From Rhodopirellula sp. (GTDB taxonomy: Bacteria > Planctomycetota > Planctomycetia > Pirellulales > Pirellulaceae), in contig NZHC01000116.1 in NCBI GenBank assembly GCA_002689655.1, positions 1-58,955 of the forward strand: DNA of 58,955 nt, in the 5' to 3' direction. How positions within the stretch are numbered: position 1 is the stretch's first letter; every line of letters starts with the position of its first letter. This document shows, in pieces, positions 29,191 through 38,180 of this stretch. A model generated the notes under the pieces. The model did not search any database. It was not told the origin of the DNA and was given only the letters and a program-made list of their open reading frames with translations. Both the position numbers and the translations under genes were made by a program.

Positions 29191-30633
29191 ATGAATCCAC
29201 GACCACAATTACAAAAATCCATAAGCAAGATTGGGTTCTTTTCACTTGCTTTTGGCTCCATGATTGGGGTGGGTTGGTTAACCGGCGTGAAGGGCTGGCT
29301 GGAAAATGCCGGACCTGGAGGAGCCATTGTGGCATTTGCGTTGGGTGGTGCCCTGATGCTGGCGATTGGTTTTTGTTACGCAAAGGTCATGGAAATGCTG
29401 CCCGTTTCCGGTGGGGAAGTGGCGTATGCCTACAAGGCATTTGGGACCGGTGAATCCTTTTTAATTGGCTGGTTCCTGACGTTCGGTTATCTTTCCGTCT
29501 CAGCTTTTGAAGCTGTATCGATCGGAATTGTGGTGTCCTATCTGATACCGTTCGATTATTGGCCTCTCTACGTGATTGACAAGACGACGGTTTATCTTTC
29601 GCATCTACTACTCGCCGCTGGCTTGACCACTCTGATCGCGTTCGTGAATTTTCTCGGTGTTGGCATGGCGACTATTCTCCAATCGATACTGACTCTGTTA
29701 TTGGTAGTCTGCACTGCTTCGTTTGTCATTGCAGGAATCACAAACGGGAGCCTCGCCAACTTGGAACCAATGTTTGGATCCGCAGAAGGCAAAGCCGGAT
29801 TGAAGGGTGCGCTGGCGGTATTTGTCACCGTCCCTTTTTGGTTCGTTGGCTTCGACACGATCCCACAGGCCGCAGAAGAACGGACCCAGCGTGTATCAGC
29901 GAACAAACTGGGCCGAGTACTGCTTTGGTCCATCGTCGGTGCCACGCTTTTCTACGCTGCTGTCATTCTTTCAGTTGCGATGGTAACGCCGCTCGCCAAT
30001 ATTCAAGGTGAGGACCTTCCGACTGCTGCTGCATTTGAAGAGGCATTCGAATCTCCCCTGCTTGCACAGCTTGTTCTGGTCGTAGCGTTGATCGGTCTGT
30101 TGACCAGTTGGAATGGTTTCTTTCTGTCAGGAACACGTGTGCTATTTGCCATGGGTCGAGGTCACGTGATTCATCCGGCCTTCGGTCGTCCACATGCCCG
30201 TTTCGGAACCCCCGCACTCGCAATCCTATTCGCAGGCTTCATCACTGTGGCCGGTGCTTTTCTTGGCAAACCTGCTGTACTTGTATTGGTCAACGTGGGA
30301 TCCGTCTGTATCTCATTGGCATTCCTGGGCGTGACACTTTCACTCTCTGTCATCCTGCGTCGAAGTGGCAAATCGATTTCATCAATGACTTGGTTACTGA
30401 TTGGGACTGCCATGACAGGTTCACTGCTGATCCTGCTGGCAATGTTGATTCCCGGTAGTCCTGCAGCCTTTCCTCCCAATGGCAGTGAGTTGCCGATCCT
30501 CGCTACTTTGTCGATTCTCGGTGGCGTTGTCTGGATTCTCTCGCGTCGACAACGTGGCAGCATCACCGAGGCAGAACGAACACGTTTGATCCTCGATGAA
30601 CAGGGAAGTGACGAACCCACCACCGTTGAATAG
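29191..30633 (+). CDS. APC-superfamily amino acid/amine permease
   Basis: This inner-membrane transporter has 480 residues and about twelve hydrophobic segments. The first unwound helix carries the APC signature 'LAFGSMIGVGWLTG'. The helix-6 region 'VTVPFWFVGFDTIPQAAEE' matches the substrate-binding stretch of GABA/amino acid permeases. The C-terminus is short, cytoplasmic and acidic. No strong ribosome-binding site is visible before the ATG at 29191. It probably imports the amino compound handled by the aminotransferase upstream. It converges on the sigma-factor gene, with 128 bases between the stops. Confidence 0.85.
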   Translation: MNPRPQLQKSISKIGFFSLAFGSMIGVGWLTGVKGWLENAGPGGAIVAFALGGALMLAIGFCYAKVMEMLPVSGGEVAYAYKAFGTGESFLIGWFLTFGYLSVSAFEAVSIGIVVSYLIPFDYWPLYVIDKTTVYLSHLLLAAGLTTLIAFVNFLGVGMATILQSILTLLLVVCTASFVIAGITNGSLANLEPMFGSAEGKAGLKGALAVFVTVPFWFVGFDTIPQAAEERTQRVSANKLGRVLLWSIVGATLFYAAVILSVAMVTPLANIQGEDLPTAAAFEEAFESPLLAQLVLVVALIGLLTSWNGFFLSGTRVLFAMGRGHVIHPAFGRPHARFGTPALAILFAGFITVAGAFLGKPAVLVLVNVGSVCISLAFLGVTLSLSVILRRSGKSISSMTWLLIGTAMTGSLLILLAMLIPGSPAAFPPNGSELPILATLSILGGVVWILSRRQRGSITEAERTRLILDEQGSDEPTTVE

Positions 30634-30761
30634 CGCAGTGCTGACTGGACCGTTGGCAAAACGAGCTTCAATGCGACGCGTAATTCCATACACCAGGCAT
30701 AAAGCACGCGCTGACAGCGACCGAAGCTCACAGGCAGAACATTCATTCGCCGCCACCCAAG

Positions 30762-31382
30762 TCAACGACGACGACTCGACAAAGAGGCAAGCATGTCAGC
30801 GAGCTTGTGTTTCCCCCGTTTCAACAAGCCCTCAACTGCACCCTGCGTGACTGCCAAGCGGCCTGCGATTGAATTCTGGGATCGATTCTCGAGGAACCGC
30901 ATCTTCAGTGCTTCACGCTGATTCTCTGGTAAGCCTTCCAACGCTTCGTGGAGTGCTGCGGCCTTTTCTTTTCTTACTACGCGTACGCTTGGCGAAGTCG
31001 TTTTACCGGGCACGGCTCCGATAAAGTCGACTCCTGACTGTTCAGGAGCCCCCTCTACTTTCTTCCGGTCGCCACCTCTTTTTTTACGTTCAAATCGACG
31101 AATCGCGTCCAACAGACGATTGTCTGCAATACGATAACACCACGAGTAGAACGAAGCGCCTGATTGGGGAGAGTAAGACGACAAGTCTCGGTGTATCGCA
31201 AACAATACTTCCTGTAAAACATCTTCGGCACTGAAGCTGCTCTGATGCTTCTGAGGCATTTTTTCCACGAGATAACGTTCCAACCGATCTGCGACATGCA
31301 GCAACAATTCACGGCAAGCCTGTTCATCGCCCGACTGTGCTAGTTCCAACAGTTCAAGTGGTTCCGAGGTTTCGCTGGACAT
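30762..31382 (-). CDS. ECF-type RNA polymerase sigma factor
   Basis: This 206-residue protein belongs to the planctomycete ECF sigma group. Region 2 is at about residues 20-95 ('FSAEDVLQEVLFAIHRDL', 'GASFYSWCYRIADNRLLD'). A basic linker contains 'RRFERKKRGGDRKK'. Region 4 is at about 145-200 ('LPENQREALKMRFLENRS', then the helix-turn-helix 'IAGRLAVTQGAVEGLLKRG'). It directs polymerase to a specific promoter set, which is unknown here. AGTAGG shortly before the ATG is a fair ribosome-binding site. It follows the large Ser/Thr kinase gene on the same strand with a 183-base gap. Sigma factors linked to such kinases are a known planctomycete theme, so phosphorylation or kinase-dependent control is likely. 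No anti-sigma gene is seen. Confidence 0.88.
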   Translation of the reverse strand: MSSETSEPLELLELAQSGDEQACRELLLHVADRLERYLVEKMPQKHQSSFSAEDVLQEVLFAIHRDLSSYSPQSGASFYSWCYRIADNRLLDAIRRFERKKRGGDRKKVEGAPEQSGVDFIGAVPGKTTSPSVRVVRKEKAAALHEALEGLPENQREALKMRFLENRSQNSIAGRLAVTQGAVEGLLKRGKHKLADMLASLSSRRR

Positions 31383-31518
31383 GCCTACTGATCACAATGC
31401 TTGAGAGTATTTTTCCACAGTATAGCGTTTATTCGACTCTGCCATTTACATCACGAAAACAAACATTTTCAAATACTGAATAGTAGCAGCCAAGATCAGC
31501 AATCGACCTCCCAACCCT

Positions 31519-31535
31519 GGGGGACATGAGCCCCC
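31519..31535 (-). other. Short GC hairpin between kinase and sigma genes
   Basis: GGGGG at 31519-31523 pairs with CCCCC at 31531-31535 around a 7-base loop, in the 183-base gap downstream of the kinase gene. There is no T tract on the minus strand, so it is not a standard terminator. It might slow polymerase or mark a transcript end. Confidence 0.25.
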
Positions 31536-31565
31536 TAAGTGGCCATGACTCCAGCCTCACTTCAT

Positions 31566-34500
31566 TCATCTATTCGTGCTAGGTGTATTCAAATCCGGGG
31601 TGAGGGCTTTGACTGCTTTCAGTCGCCTGCTTGCCATTTCCAGCAGCAGATCAAATTCGATGGGGATACAAGAAATCCGGTCAGAACTTGTGCAAAAGCA
31701 CCAACGCGAATCAGGATCAACAACGATTGACTCAATGGGACTTGAATGGATACTCCACTCAATTGCTTTGGACAGCAAAATGTCGTTTCCATCAATCTTC
31801 CAAAACCGCACCGTGCCACTTTCGTGGCCAGAAGCCAACCATTTCCCATCGGATGAAAACACCAGCTGAGTCGCAGAATCACTGGCACCTCGCTGAGAAG
31901 GATTTGGCACGATTTTCTTAGTGGAGAGCTGCCAGGAATCAAATCCAGCACGACTACTTCGTACAAGCCATCGCTGGTCAGGACTGATTGCCATGACAGG
32001 CCGTATAGCACTCTCAACACGATCACGTCTTGGTGTTTCAAGCGAGGATAACGCGTGCTTAGCGTTTACAGATCCAACGAATCCCCACGCATTGCCGCTA
32101 TGAAGGCCTTGAACCGTGATTTCCTGGAAATGCCCCAATTGAACGGCAGCACCATGAAAATTAGCCTTCGCATTCGGAGCTGGGATACTCGCCATCGCCC
32201 ACAACTCCCCAGTTTGGGCCGGAACCAGATTCAGCGAATTTCTTGCTTTCCCAATTTGAATGAAACCGGCATTCACGTAGCCGCCACCCTCGGTCTGCCT
32301 CAACATGAAAACCCGACCGTCATCCATGGGAAACACAGCTTCAAGCGTACCATTGATCACGGGAGATGCGGCCGATGACAGTGGCGACAACTTGACCTCC
32401 TCACAGGTACGACTCAAGGGATTCCAGGCTCTCAACACGCGATCCTCACCAATGGCGGACAAGCAGTGGCCAGCTCCAATGAAAGTCACTTCTGAGCCTT
32501 CGTCTATTCCGTTGATCTGCCACGGATCCTGTTGGGGGCGACGCAAATCGAATACATAAAGTGTTGCCGCTTGCTGTAAACAAAGCCAATGCTGATCGAC
32601 ACTCAACACGACTTTATTCGCATGAATCGGAAATTCAACGAGCAACTGCGTTTTTGTCTTATCAACTCGATATACCCGAGCACTCGCTCCCTCACCTGCC
32701 ACTGCGAGCGTGGATCCCTGCAAGGCAAAATCAGATACCTTTTGCTGTAGTAGAGCGGACATTTCCCATGCCACCCATTGACTCTGAAGGACGCGTTTTT
32801 GCGGGTTTTCGTTCCTTAGTAAAAACCGAGGACGTGGATACACAGTTAATTCACCCGAGCGATTCAAAACCGCCACATTTTCCCCATCATTCGCAAGCTG
32901 TATTCGAGACTTGGTAGGACCATTCCTCGATTGTCTACGTTGCCACAAAACATCAGTCGCAAAGCGTCCTAAATCCCACGATGACATGGCACCAGATTTA
33001 TCGATCGACACTAAATACTCACCACTGGAATCGCTATACAACGCTGAAATTGAATCACCAAGCGACTTCATCACTTTCCCATCCAACAACCAATCTTCAC
33101 CAGACTCAAGGCGTCCAGTCCTCGCCTCAGCTTTCTCTGCAACACATTGCAAGTAGACTTCATTGTCAAACCCAATCGCAAGATTCGACCGATCACCAAG
33201 CCAACAGAATGCCGTCACTGTACCGACATCATCTGAGAACTCATTTTTTAGAACAGGACGAGCATCTTGAATCTTGTAGTGGAACACTGTTTTTCTGGTT
33301 GCAACAGCAAACTCTTCCATCTGAGGTCGCACTTTCATTCCCCTCACTGGGTCTCCCAACAGAGTCATTCCTCCTGTGATTTCCCTTGGTCCTCTCAACG
33401 AGACAAACTTCCAAGATGGCCCTTCCACTGTTTGTACGTTCGCACACACCCAATCACCTCGTTCACTGACAACACTGGCCCGAACATCTTCCACTTCTGG
33501 AAGGTGAATCTTCCAGGACTGGCGTTCCGCATCTACTTTCCCTGGCGCCCACGCTTCGAGAACCAAAAGCTTCGCAATGCTGTCCCAATAACAAACAAGA
33601 TTCCTACCTACTGCAGATTTGTTCTGTGATATCCCCGTCTGCAAGGGAACCAATTGACAAGCAGAACCCGCTATTCGCGTTTGATTGACCTCCCCAGTAA
33701 TGCCATCTAGTTGCACAGCACTGACACCATCGTCAAATGACAATGCTAATTCACCAACACCCGCCAAGGCCGCCATATTTGTGACTGGCAACGGCAGATC
33801 TAACTGAAACACCCTGGTTGCTTTTCCTTTGGGACTTACCTCTGCGCTCCAACAGGAGACCTTGCCGTACGAATCTAAAACCCAGACATCATCGGACCAA
33901 ACCGGAAAACAACACTCTTTGACTGCAGTTTGCATGATGAGCGATTTTGCAGCTTGAAACGGCCGTAAAAGTCGGGTTCGGTCTGCAGACCTGGCGTCGG
34001 ACTCATCGTCATGAAAACCTAGAATCAAACTGCCATCAGATTTCATTGCCAATCGGTTAACCGCGCTGGAAAGGCGGTAGTTCGTGAACCTCACATCTGA
34101 GGTTTCCCTGACATTACCAGCTTCCATATCAATCACGGTCACAAGATACGGATTGACCTGATCGAAGCTTCTATCCACGGAAAGTGCGCCGACCATTCGG
34201 GTCTGCTGCGTCTGAGCAGATCCAAGAATTTCCCCAAAGTTCTGCATCGGGGATGCACCCCAACGCTGTAGTGCATCAGCCAGCCCCTGCTGCAACGCTA
34301 CCAACAACTCACTCCGCTCGGCTACAAGAGCCGCTGGGACCAGCTTCAAGTCTCCCTCATCCAACTCACTCAAGTCGTGCACTGCCGTGTTGACCAACTG
34401 CAAGCTTCCCACTGGATTAACCAAGGCCAGTTCCTGCGCCAGCTGACTTTGGTCATTCAGCCTCAACAATTCATCCCGAACTCTTACTTCGCTTTTTTTT

Positions 34501-36041
34501 GCGGACAAGTCATCTTCCACTGCTGCAAGTTGTTCCCGCTTACTCTGTAGTTCTTCCTGCTTGCCCTGTAGTTCTTCCTGCTTGCCCTGTAGTTTCCTGT
34601 CCTGCAACTCCCGCAATTCCTGATTCCCGACTTCGTTACTGACGTTACTTACCAAGGCGACATAGACATATTGTGTGGCAGCAACAAGCAGCAGCAAAAC
34701 AGCTACAAGACTGATCACCGATAGCGTCAGAGCGGGTCTCGCCTGACTTGCTCGAAGGATGCGTTTGCGCAGAGATTTGGGACGCGCCATAACGGGACGC
34801 CCTTCCTCAAACCGCTCCAAATCCTCCGCAAGTTCTCGCGCACTCTGATAACGGTCAGCAGGCTCCTTTTCCAAACACTTCAAACAAATTGTTTCCAACT
34901 CGTGATGCACGGCGGGGTTCATTTCGACCAGCGAGCGGGGTTTGGCATGCAAAATCTGTTGCACCAACTGGGCAAAGTCGCCGCGAAAAGGTAATTCGCC
35001 GGTCAACAGCTCATATAACATCACGCCGATCGAATAAATATCCGTGCGTGGATCCGATAAACGCGACTCACCTTTGGCAGCTTCAGGAGACATGTACGCA
35101 GGTGTACCCAGCACTTCCCCACTCAGGGTCATGGTTGCCTCAAATACATCCTGCTTGGCTAACCCGAAATCCATCACTTGGGGATCCCCGTTTTTATCAA
35201 CCATCACGTTACTGGGCTTCAAATCACGATGAATGACCGCACTCTCATGGATCGCCTGAATGGCTAACGCAATTTTCCGCATCATCGCAGCAGCGGTTCG
35301 TGGCGAATCACATGACTCATGACTCCACTGCGACAGGGTGGTACCATCGATCAACTCACTACAGATATAGACCGTTCCACGGTCTACTCCGGTATCATGA
35401 ATAGCAACCACAAAGGGATGACGAATCGCAGCAGCGACCTTCGCCTCACGAAGAAACAAATTCTGTTGATCGCTCGTCAATACACCACGGCGTGGCACTT
35501 TCAGCGCAACATCGCGTTGCAATCTGGTATCACGTGCTTTCCAAACCAACCCGAATGAACCGGCACCAAGACGCGACAGCAGCTCAAACTGTGCGACCAT
35601 CGAACCAGCTTGCAACCCCTTCCGATTATCCAGCACAACAACGGAGTGACCACAACTAAGGCACTGAACTTTCCGAGAACTTTCATTCTTGGAAAAAATA
35701 ACTTGCGGGAGGTGTTGTCGACAACTCGGACACGGGATCAACGTTGGGTCGTCATGCAGCGGCCCGCCGGTATCCAGAGGGTTCACCACACGAGTAGTAT
35801 CCAATTCCGCGTGTCCGGCTGAAACAGACGAGTGGACTTCTCGCTTCGTTTCGCTCTCCTCAGTTACCAATTTTACAAACCCGAGCAATCTGAGCTGCCG
35901 TTTCAATTCAGCTGCAAGCTCAGGATGACTCTGCAATTCATCATCGACAGAATGAGTTTTAACAAAATTCGAATCAGCCACCATTGCCAATGCAATGTTT
36001 CGAGCGCGACTTTTGATCGATTGTTCTTGACCGTCCAACAT
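31566..36041 (-). CDS. Transmembrane Ser/Thr kinase with beta-propeller tail
   Basis: This 1491-residue receptor-like kinase (Hanks type) has several parts in order. A helical N-terminal region of about 60 residues comes first. A zinc-ribbon-like element follows, with C-x-x-C pairs near 102 and 130 ('IPCPSCRQ' and 'VQCLSCGH'). The kinase domain spans about 148-412, with 'GAGSFGLVWKARD', catalytic Lys181, 'HRDLKPSNVMV' (Asp273) and 'DFGLAKQ'. One membrane helix lies at about 437-464. A heptad coiled coil (about 470-525) leads into a C-terminal half of WD40-like repeats (about 560-1480). GGAAAGAG lies just before the ATG. The topology puts the kinase in the cytoplasm and the propeller outside, as a likely sensor. 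The sigma gene lies directly downstream. The size is typical of planctomycete STPK-WD40 proteins. Confidence 0.9.
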   Translation of the reverse strand: MLDGQEQSIKSRARNIALAMVADSNFVKTHSVDDELQSHPELAAELKRQLRLLGFVKLVTEESETKREVHSSVSAGHAELDTTRVVNPLDTGGPLHDDPTLIPCPSCRQHLPQVIFSKNESSRKVQCLSCGHSVVVLDNRKGLQAGSMVAQFELLSRLGAGSFGLVWKARDTRLQRDVALKVPRRGVLTSDQQNLFLREAKVAAAIRHPFVVAIHDTGVDRGTVYICSELIDGTTLSQWSHESCDSPRTAAAMMRKIALAIQAIHESAVIHRDLKPSNVMVDKNGDPQVMDFGLAKQDVFEATMTLSGEVLGTPAYMSPEAAKGESRLSDPRTDIYSIGVMLYELLTGELPFRGDFAQLVQQILHAKPRSLVEMNPAVHHELETICLKCLEKEPADRYQSARELAEDLERFEEGRPVMARPKSLRKRILRASQARPALTLSVISLVAVLLLLVAATQYVYVALVSNVSNEVGNQELRELQDRKLQGKQEELQGKQEELQSKREQLAAVEDDLSAKKSEVRVRDELLRLNDQSQLAQELALVNPVGSLQLVNTAVHDLSELDEGDLKLVPAALVAERSELLVALQQGLADALQRWGASPMQNFGEILGSAQTQQTRMVGALSVDRSFDQVNPYLVTVIDMEAGNVRETSDVRFTNYRLSSAVNRLAMKSDGSLILGFHDDESDARSADRTRLLRPFQAAKSLIMQTAVKECCFPVWSDDVWVLDSYGKVSCWSAEVSPKGKATRVFQLDLPLPVTNMAALAGVGELALSFDDGVSAVQLDGITGEVNQTRIAGSACQLVPLQTGISQNKSAVGRNLVCYWDSIAKLLVLEAWAPGKVDAERQSWKIHLPEVEDVRASVVSERGDWVCANVQTVEGPSWKFVSLRGPREITGGMTLLGDPVRGMKVRPQMEEFAVATRKTVFHYKIQDARPVLKNEFSDDVGTVTAFCWLGDRSNLAIGFDNEVYLQCVAEKAEARTGRLESGEDWLLDGKVMKSLGDSISALYSDSSGEYLVSIDKSGAMSSWDLGRFATDVLWQRRQSRNGPTKSRIQLANDGENVAVLNRSGELTVYPRPRFLLRNENPQKRVLQSQWVAWEMSALLQQKVSDFALQGSTLAVAGEGASARVYRVDKTKTQLLVEFPIHANKVVLSVDQHWLCLQQAATLYVFDLRRPQQDPWQINGIDEGSEVTFIGAGHCLSAIGEDRVLRAWNPLSRTCEEVKLSPLSSAASPVINGTLEAVFPMDDGRVFMLRQTEGGGYVNAGFIQIGKARNSLNLVPAQTGELWAMASIPAPNAKANFHGAAVQLGHFQEITVQGLHSGNAWGFVGSVNAKHALSSLETPRRDRVESAIRPVMAISPDQRWLVRSSRAGFDSWQLSTKKIVPNPSQRGASDSATQLVFSSDGKWLASGHESGTVRFWKIDGNDILLSKAIEWSIHSSPIESIVVDPDSRWCFCTSSDRISCIPIEFDLLLEMASRRLKAVKALTPDLNTPSTNR
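34545..34586 (-). repeat. Two perfect 21-bp repeats encoding a heptad duplication
   Basis: A 21-base unit occurs at 34545-34565 and again at 34566-34586 without change, and a partial third copy follows. On the coding strand it adds the heptad LQGKQEE twice in the coiled coil next to the kinase membrane helix. Twenty-one bases is exactly one heptad, so the coil keeps its register. Confidence 0.85.
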
Positions 36042-36076
36042 CAGCTCTTTCCTATCAACGCAACAAAACCACGTGG

Positions 36077-36268
36077 TTACATCATTCTATCAGTATCCGG
36101 TTCCCATACGAACAACAACGCCTGTCTGACCACCCCGCAGTCATCCGACACGCAGAACAAACAAACCCCTCTTACAACACCTCGAACGCTGTTATTTCCC
36201 TGATTCGCATGGAATGACGAAGCGATCACGTGCGTTAGATCAAGGTACAGGTCACGTTCTGGCGGCAT
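36077..36268 (-). CDS. Candidate small protein upstream of the kinase, 63 aa
   Basis: This frame starts at ATG 36268 (or TTG 36274) and stops 35 bases before the kinase start, on the same strand. A perfect AGGAGG lies at complement 36296-36291, but it is 16 or more bases from these starts. It is better placed for a GTG at 36282 in another frame, which ends after 15 codons. The product has an acidic N-terminus and two cysteines in 'CLFCVSDDC'. It may be a translated leader for the kinase or a chance frame. Confidence 0.25.
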   Translation of the reverse strand: MPPERDLYLDLTHVIASSFHANQGNNSVRGVVRGVCLFCVSDDCGVVRQALLFVWEPDTDRMM

Positions 36269-36406
36269 TTCCAACTCGCCACCGAACGCCCCTCCTAAAG
36301 CGACAAGCAGACGCTATCAAGGCGCGCCACATACGTTCAGTGAGAAAACCCAGCAAAATTCATGATCCGTAGCAAGGGCCTGATGGACTCCGTCGCCCAA
36401 CTCCAT

Positions 36407-36460
36407 TGATTATGCCTCAAACCCTGATTATGCCTCAAACCCTGATTATGCCCCAAACCC
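36407..36460 (+). repeat. 18-bp tandem repeat, three copies
   Basis: The unit TGATTATGCCTCAAACCC occurs at 36407-36424, 36425-36442 and 36443-36460. The first two are identical and the third has one T-to-C change. It lies in the non-coding gap upstream of the kinase-sigma unit. Each unit contains an in-frame TGA, so it is unlikely to be coding on the plus strand. Confidence 0.9.
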
Positions 36461-36897
36461 ATTGACCAACATCAAACATGGAACTTCTTACGCACGCAAA
36501 GACCGACGATCCACGCCTTGCCCGACAGCGACTGCAAGCAAAGTGGTCTCAAATGGAAGTAAGCCATGCATTAGCACGCCGAAAATCGACTCATCCCAGC
36601 GGGCTCGCCCCCCAGATGAAACCGTCGAAACTTGAAAGCAAAACGCCACCCCAAAGAACGCCAACCATGCAGGCAGGAAAGCCGGCACTCGATATGTGCT
36701 GCAACATGGAATGGTGTGCTGCCAAACCGGCCATGATGTTTCTCAAGAATCAATCTGGTCAGTATCGAAGCCAATGGCTTGGCCCTCCAAAACGCATTGT
36801 CCGACTCAGGAACAGCGCACGCCACCGATGACACAGAATCAACTCCATGGACGACTGCAAGTACAGCATTCAATTCTGCGTCTCACTCCGAATGTCA

Positions 36898-37971
36898 TCA
36901 ACGAACGTCCGGCCCAAGCTCAATTACCGGCAACTGTTCGACCATCGCGTTCCAACAATGCACGACATAGCAGATCGGTGCATGATCCAGTAATGGTTTG
37001 ACCGGCCGTTCAGCCAAATCCAAACTTGACCACTCCTTGATTCGTTGCGTCACCGCAAGGCTTTGCCCCCGTGCTCTGTCTTTTACTAAACGAGAGACAG
37101 GAACATTCCTGCAAACTTGATGTCGACTGTTGAAATAAATTAATTCACCCACATGTTGGTACCACAGCGGTGGCGGCACCTCTGCGACAAGATCTGTATT
37201 GTTGACGATGCGAAACGTAGGCTGCTGGTAATGCTTCACAAAGTCCGCATCTCCGATCCTGGGCGATCCAAAGGTATAAACGGTTGCAGGCTCTCGAAAC
37301 TGATGGGCAGCCAAGACAGCAAGCGCTCCCCCCAAACTGTGCCCCGTCATCCACACACGCTTTCCAGATGCGGACAAACGCTCTAACTCTGGCTGCACTT
37401 GATCCCAGACACTAAGCAGACCTGATTGAAAACCAGCGTGCACTTTTCCGGCGGTTCCCAGTTCAATCTGATGAGCCTTCATATCAGTGATGAGATCTTT
37501 CCACTCATTCGGTTCGGTTCCCCGAAATGCAACAATGACTGAATCAGCATTGAATGTCAGAATTGCTTGAGTGTGATCAGCACTCGTCTTAGGACTCGTG
37601 TACATTTTCACATCCAACATTCCTGCAGACATGAGTTGCCGGCGAACAAATCCATCACCATCGGCATAGACCAGCATAGAAATTTCTGCGAGCCACCAAG
37701 CATGGACGCGATCAAATTCTGGAGGCTGCCCCAGAACCGGAAGCTCTTTAGGAAAGGGAAACCGCGAAGCGTGCCTCAGATAGGGATAGCTGTAATTGGG
37801 GCCAAATAGTGCACGGAAGGTTTGAGCCTTTGGCATGTTCTTGCGTGCAAACCCCCGATTGCTTTGAGCGCAAAGCAAAGATGGCGACCCAACCGCGCAC
37901 ACAAACCAGACAAGGCAAACTGAAAACCAGCGCCTAGCCCCGACTTGGCGATTCATCAAGCACGCAGTCAT
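36898..37971 (-). CDS. Secreted class 3 lipase
   Basis: This 357-residue alpha/beta-hydrolase belongs to the Lipase_3 (triacylglycerol lipase) family. The N-terminal hydrophobic segment is a signal peptide ending near 'LLCAQ'. The family features are the oxyanion strand 'VIVAFRGTEPNEWKD', the nucleophile elbow 'MTGHSLGGAL' (Ser212), the catalytic Asp in 'VNNTDLVAEVPP', and a late His in 'LLDHAPICYV'. The triad is complete and in the right order. The probable substrate is acyl glycerol or another ester outside the cytoplasm. The ATGs at 37971 and 37956 are both possible. The gene lies upstream of the kinase but too far away to infer co-transcription. Confidence 0.85.
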   Translation of the reverse strand: MTACLMNRQVGARRWFSVCLVWFVCAVGSPSLLCAQSNRGFARKNMPKAQTFRALFGPNYSYPYLRHASRFPFPKELPVLGQPPEFDRVHAWWLAEISMLVYADGDGFVRRQLMSAGMLDVKMYTSPKTSADHTQAILTFNADSVIVAFRGTEPNEWKDLITDMKAHQIELGTAGKVHAGFQSGLLSVWDQVQPELERLSASGKRVWMTGHSLGGALAVLAAHQFREPATVYTFGSPRIGDADFVKHYQQPTFRIVNNTDLVAEVPPPLWYQHVGELIYFNSRHQVCRNVPVSRLVKDRARGQSLAVTQRIKEWSSLDLAERPVKPLLDHAPICYVVHCWNAMVEQLPVIELGPDVR

Positions 37972-38180
37972 CCTTTCGACCTATACTTTCACTGGTTCCC
38001 AGGCACGCCACCGGCTTACAACTCATGGCATTCTAGCGGTCAATTGCCACTCAGCACAGCGCAAGTTCACCTGAACTGACCGGACTTGCCCCAAAGAAAA
38101 CCTCCCATCAATCTGCAGCGTGGCTCGCCCGACCGCAACATTGCGATACTGACGCAACCAAAGCAGCATTCGCAGCACAT

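Larger units (their letters stand above)
36042..36897. other. Gap of about 860 bases upstream of the kinase
   Basis: This lies between the start of the kinase gene and the end of the lipase gene, both on the minus strand. It contains a small minus-strand frame (36077-36268) and a three-copy 18-bp repeat, both listed separately. A plus frame at 36478-36831 (117 codons) has no family features and no ribosome-binding site. It should contain the promoter of the kinase-sigma unit, which I could not locate. Confidence 0.45.

Noticed and set aside
36478-36831. 117-codon plus frame after the 18-bp repeat
   Set aside because: Low-complexity, Lys/Pro/Met-rich, no ribosome-binding site; competing frames look equally good.
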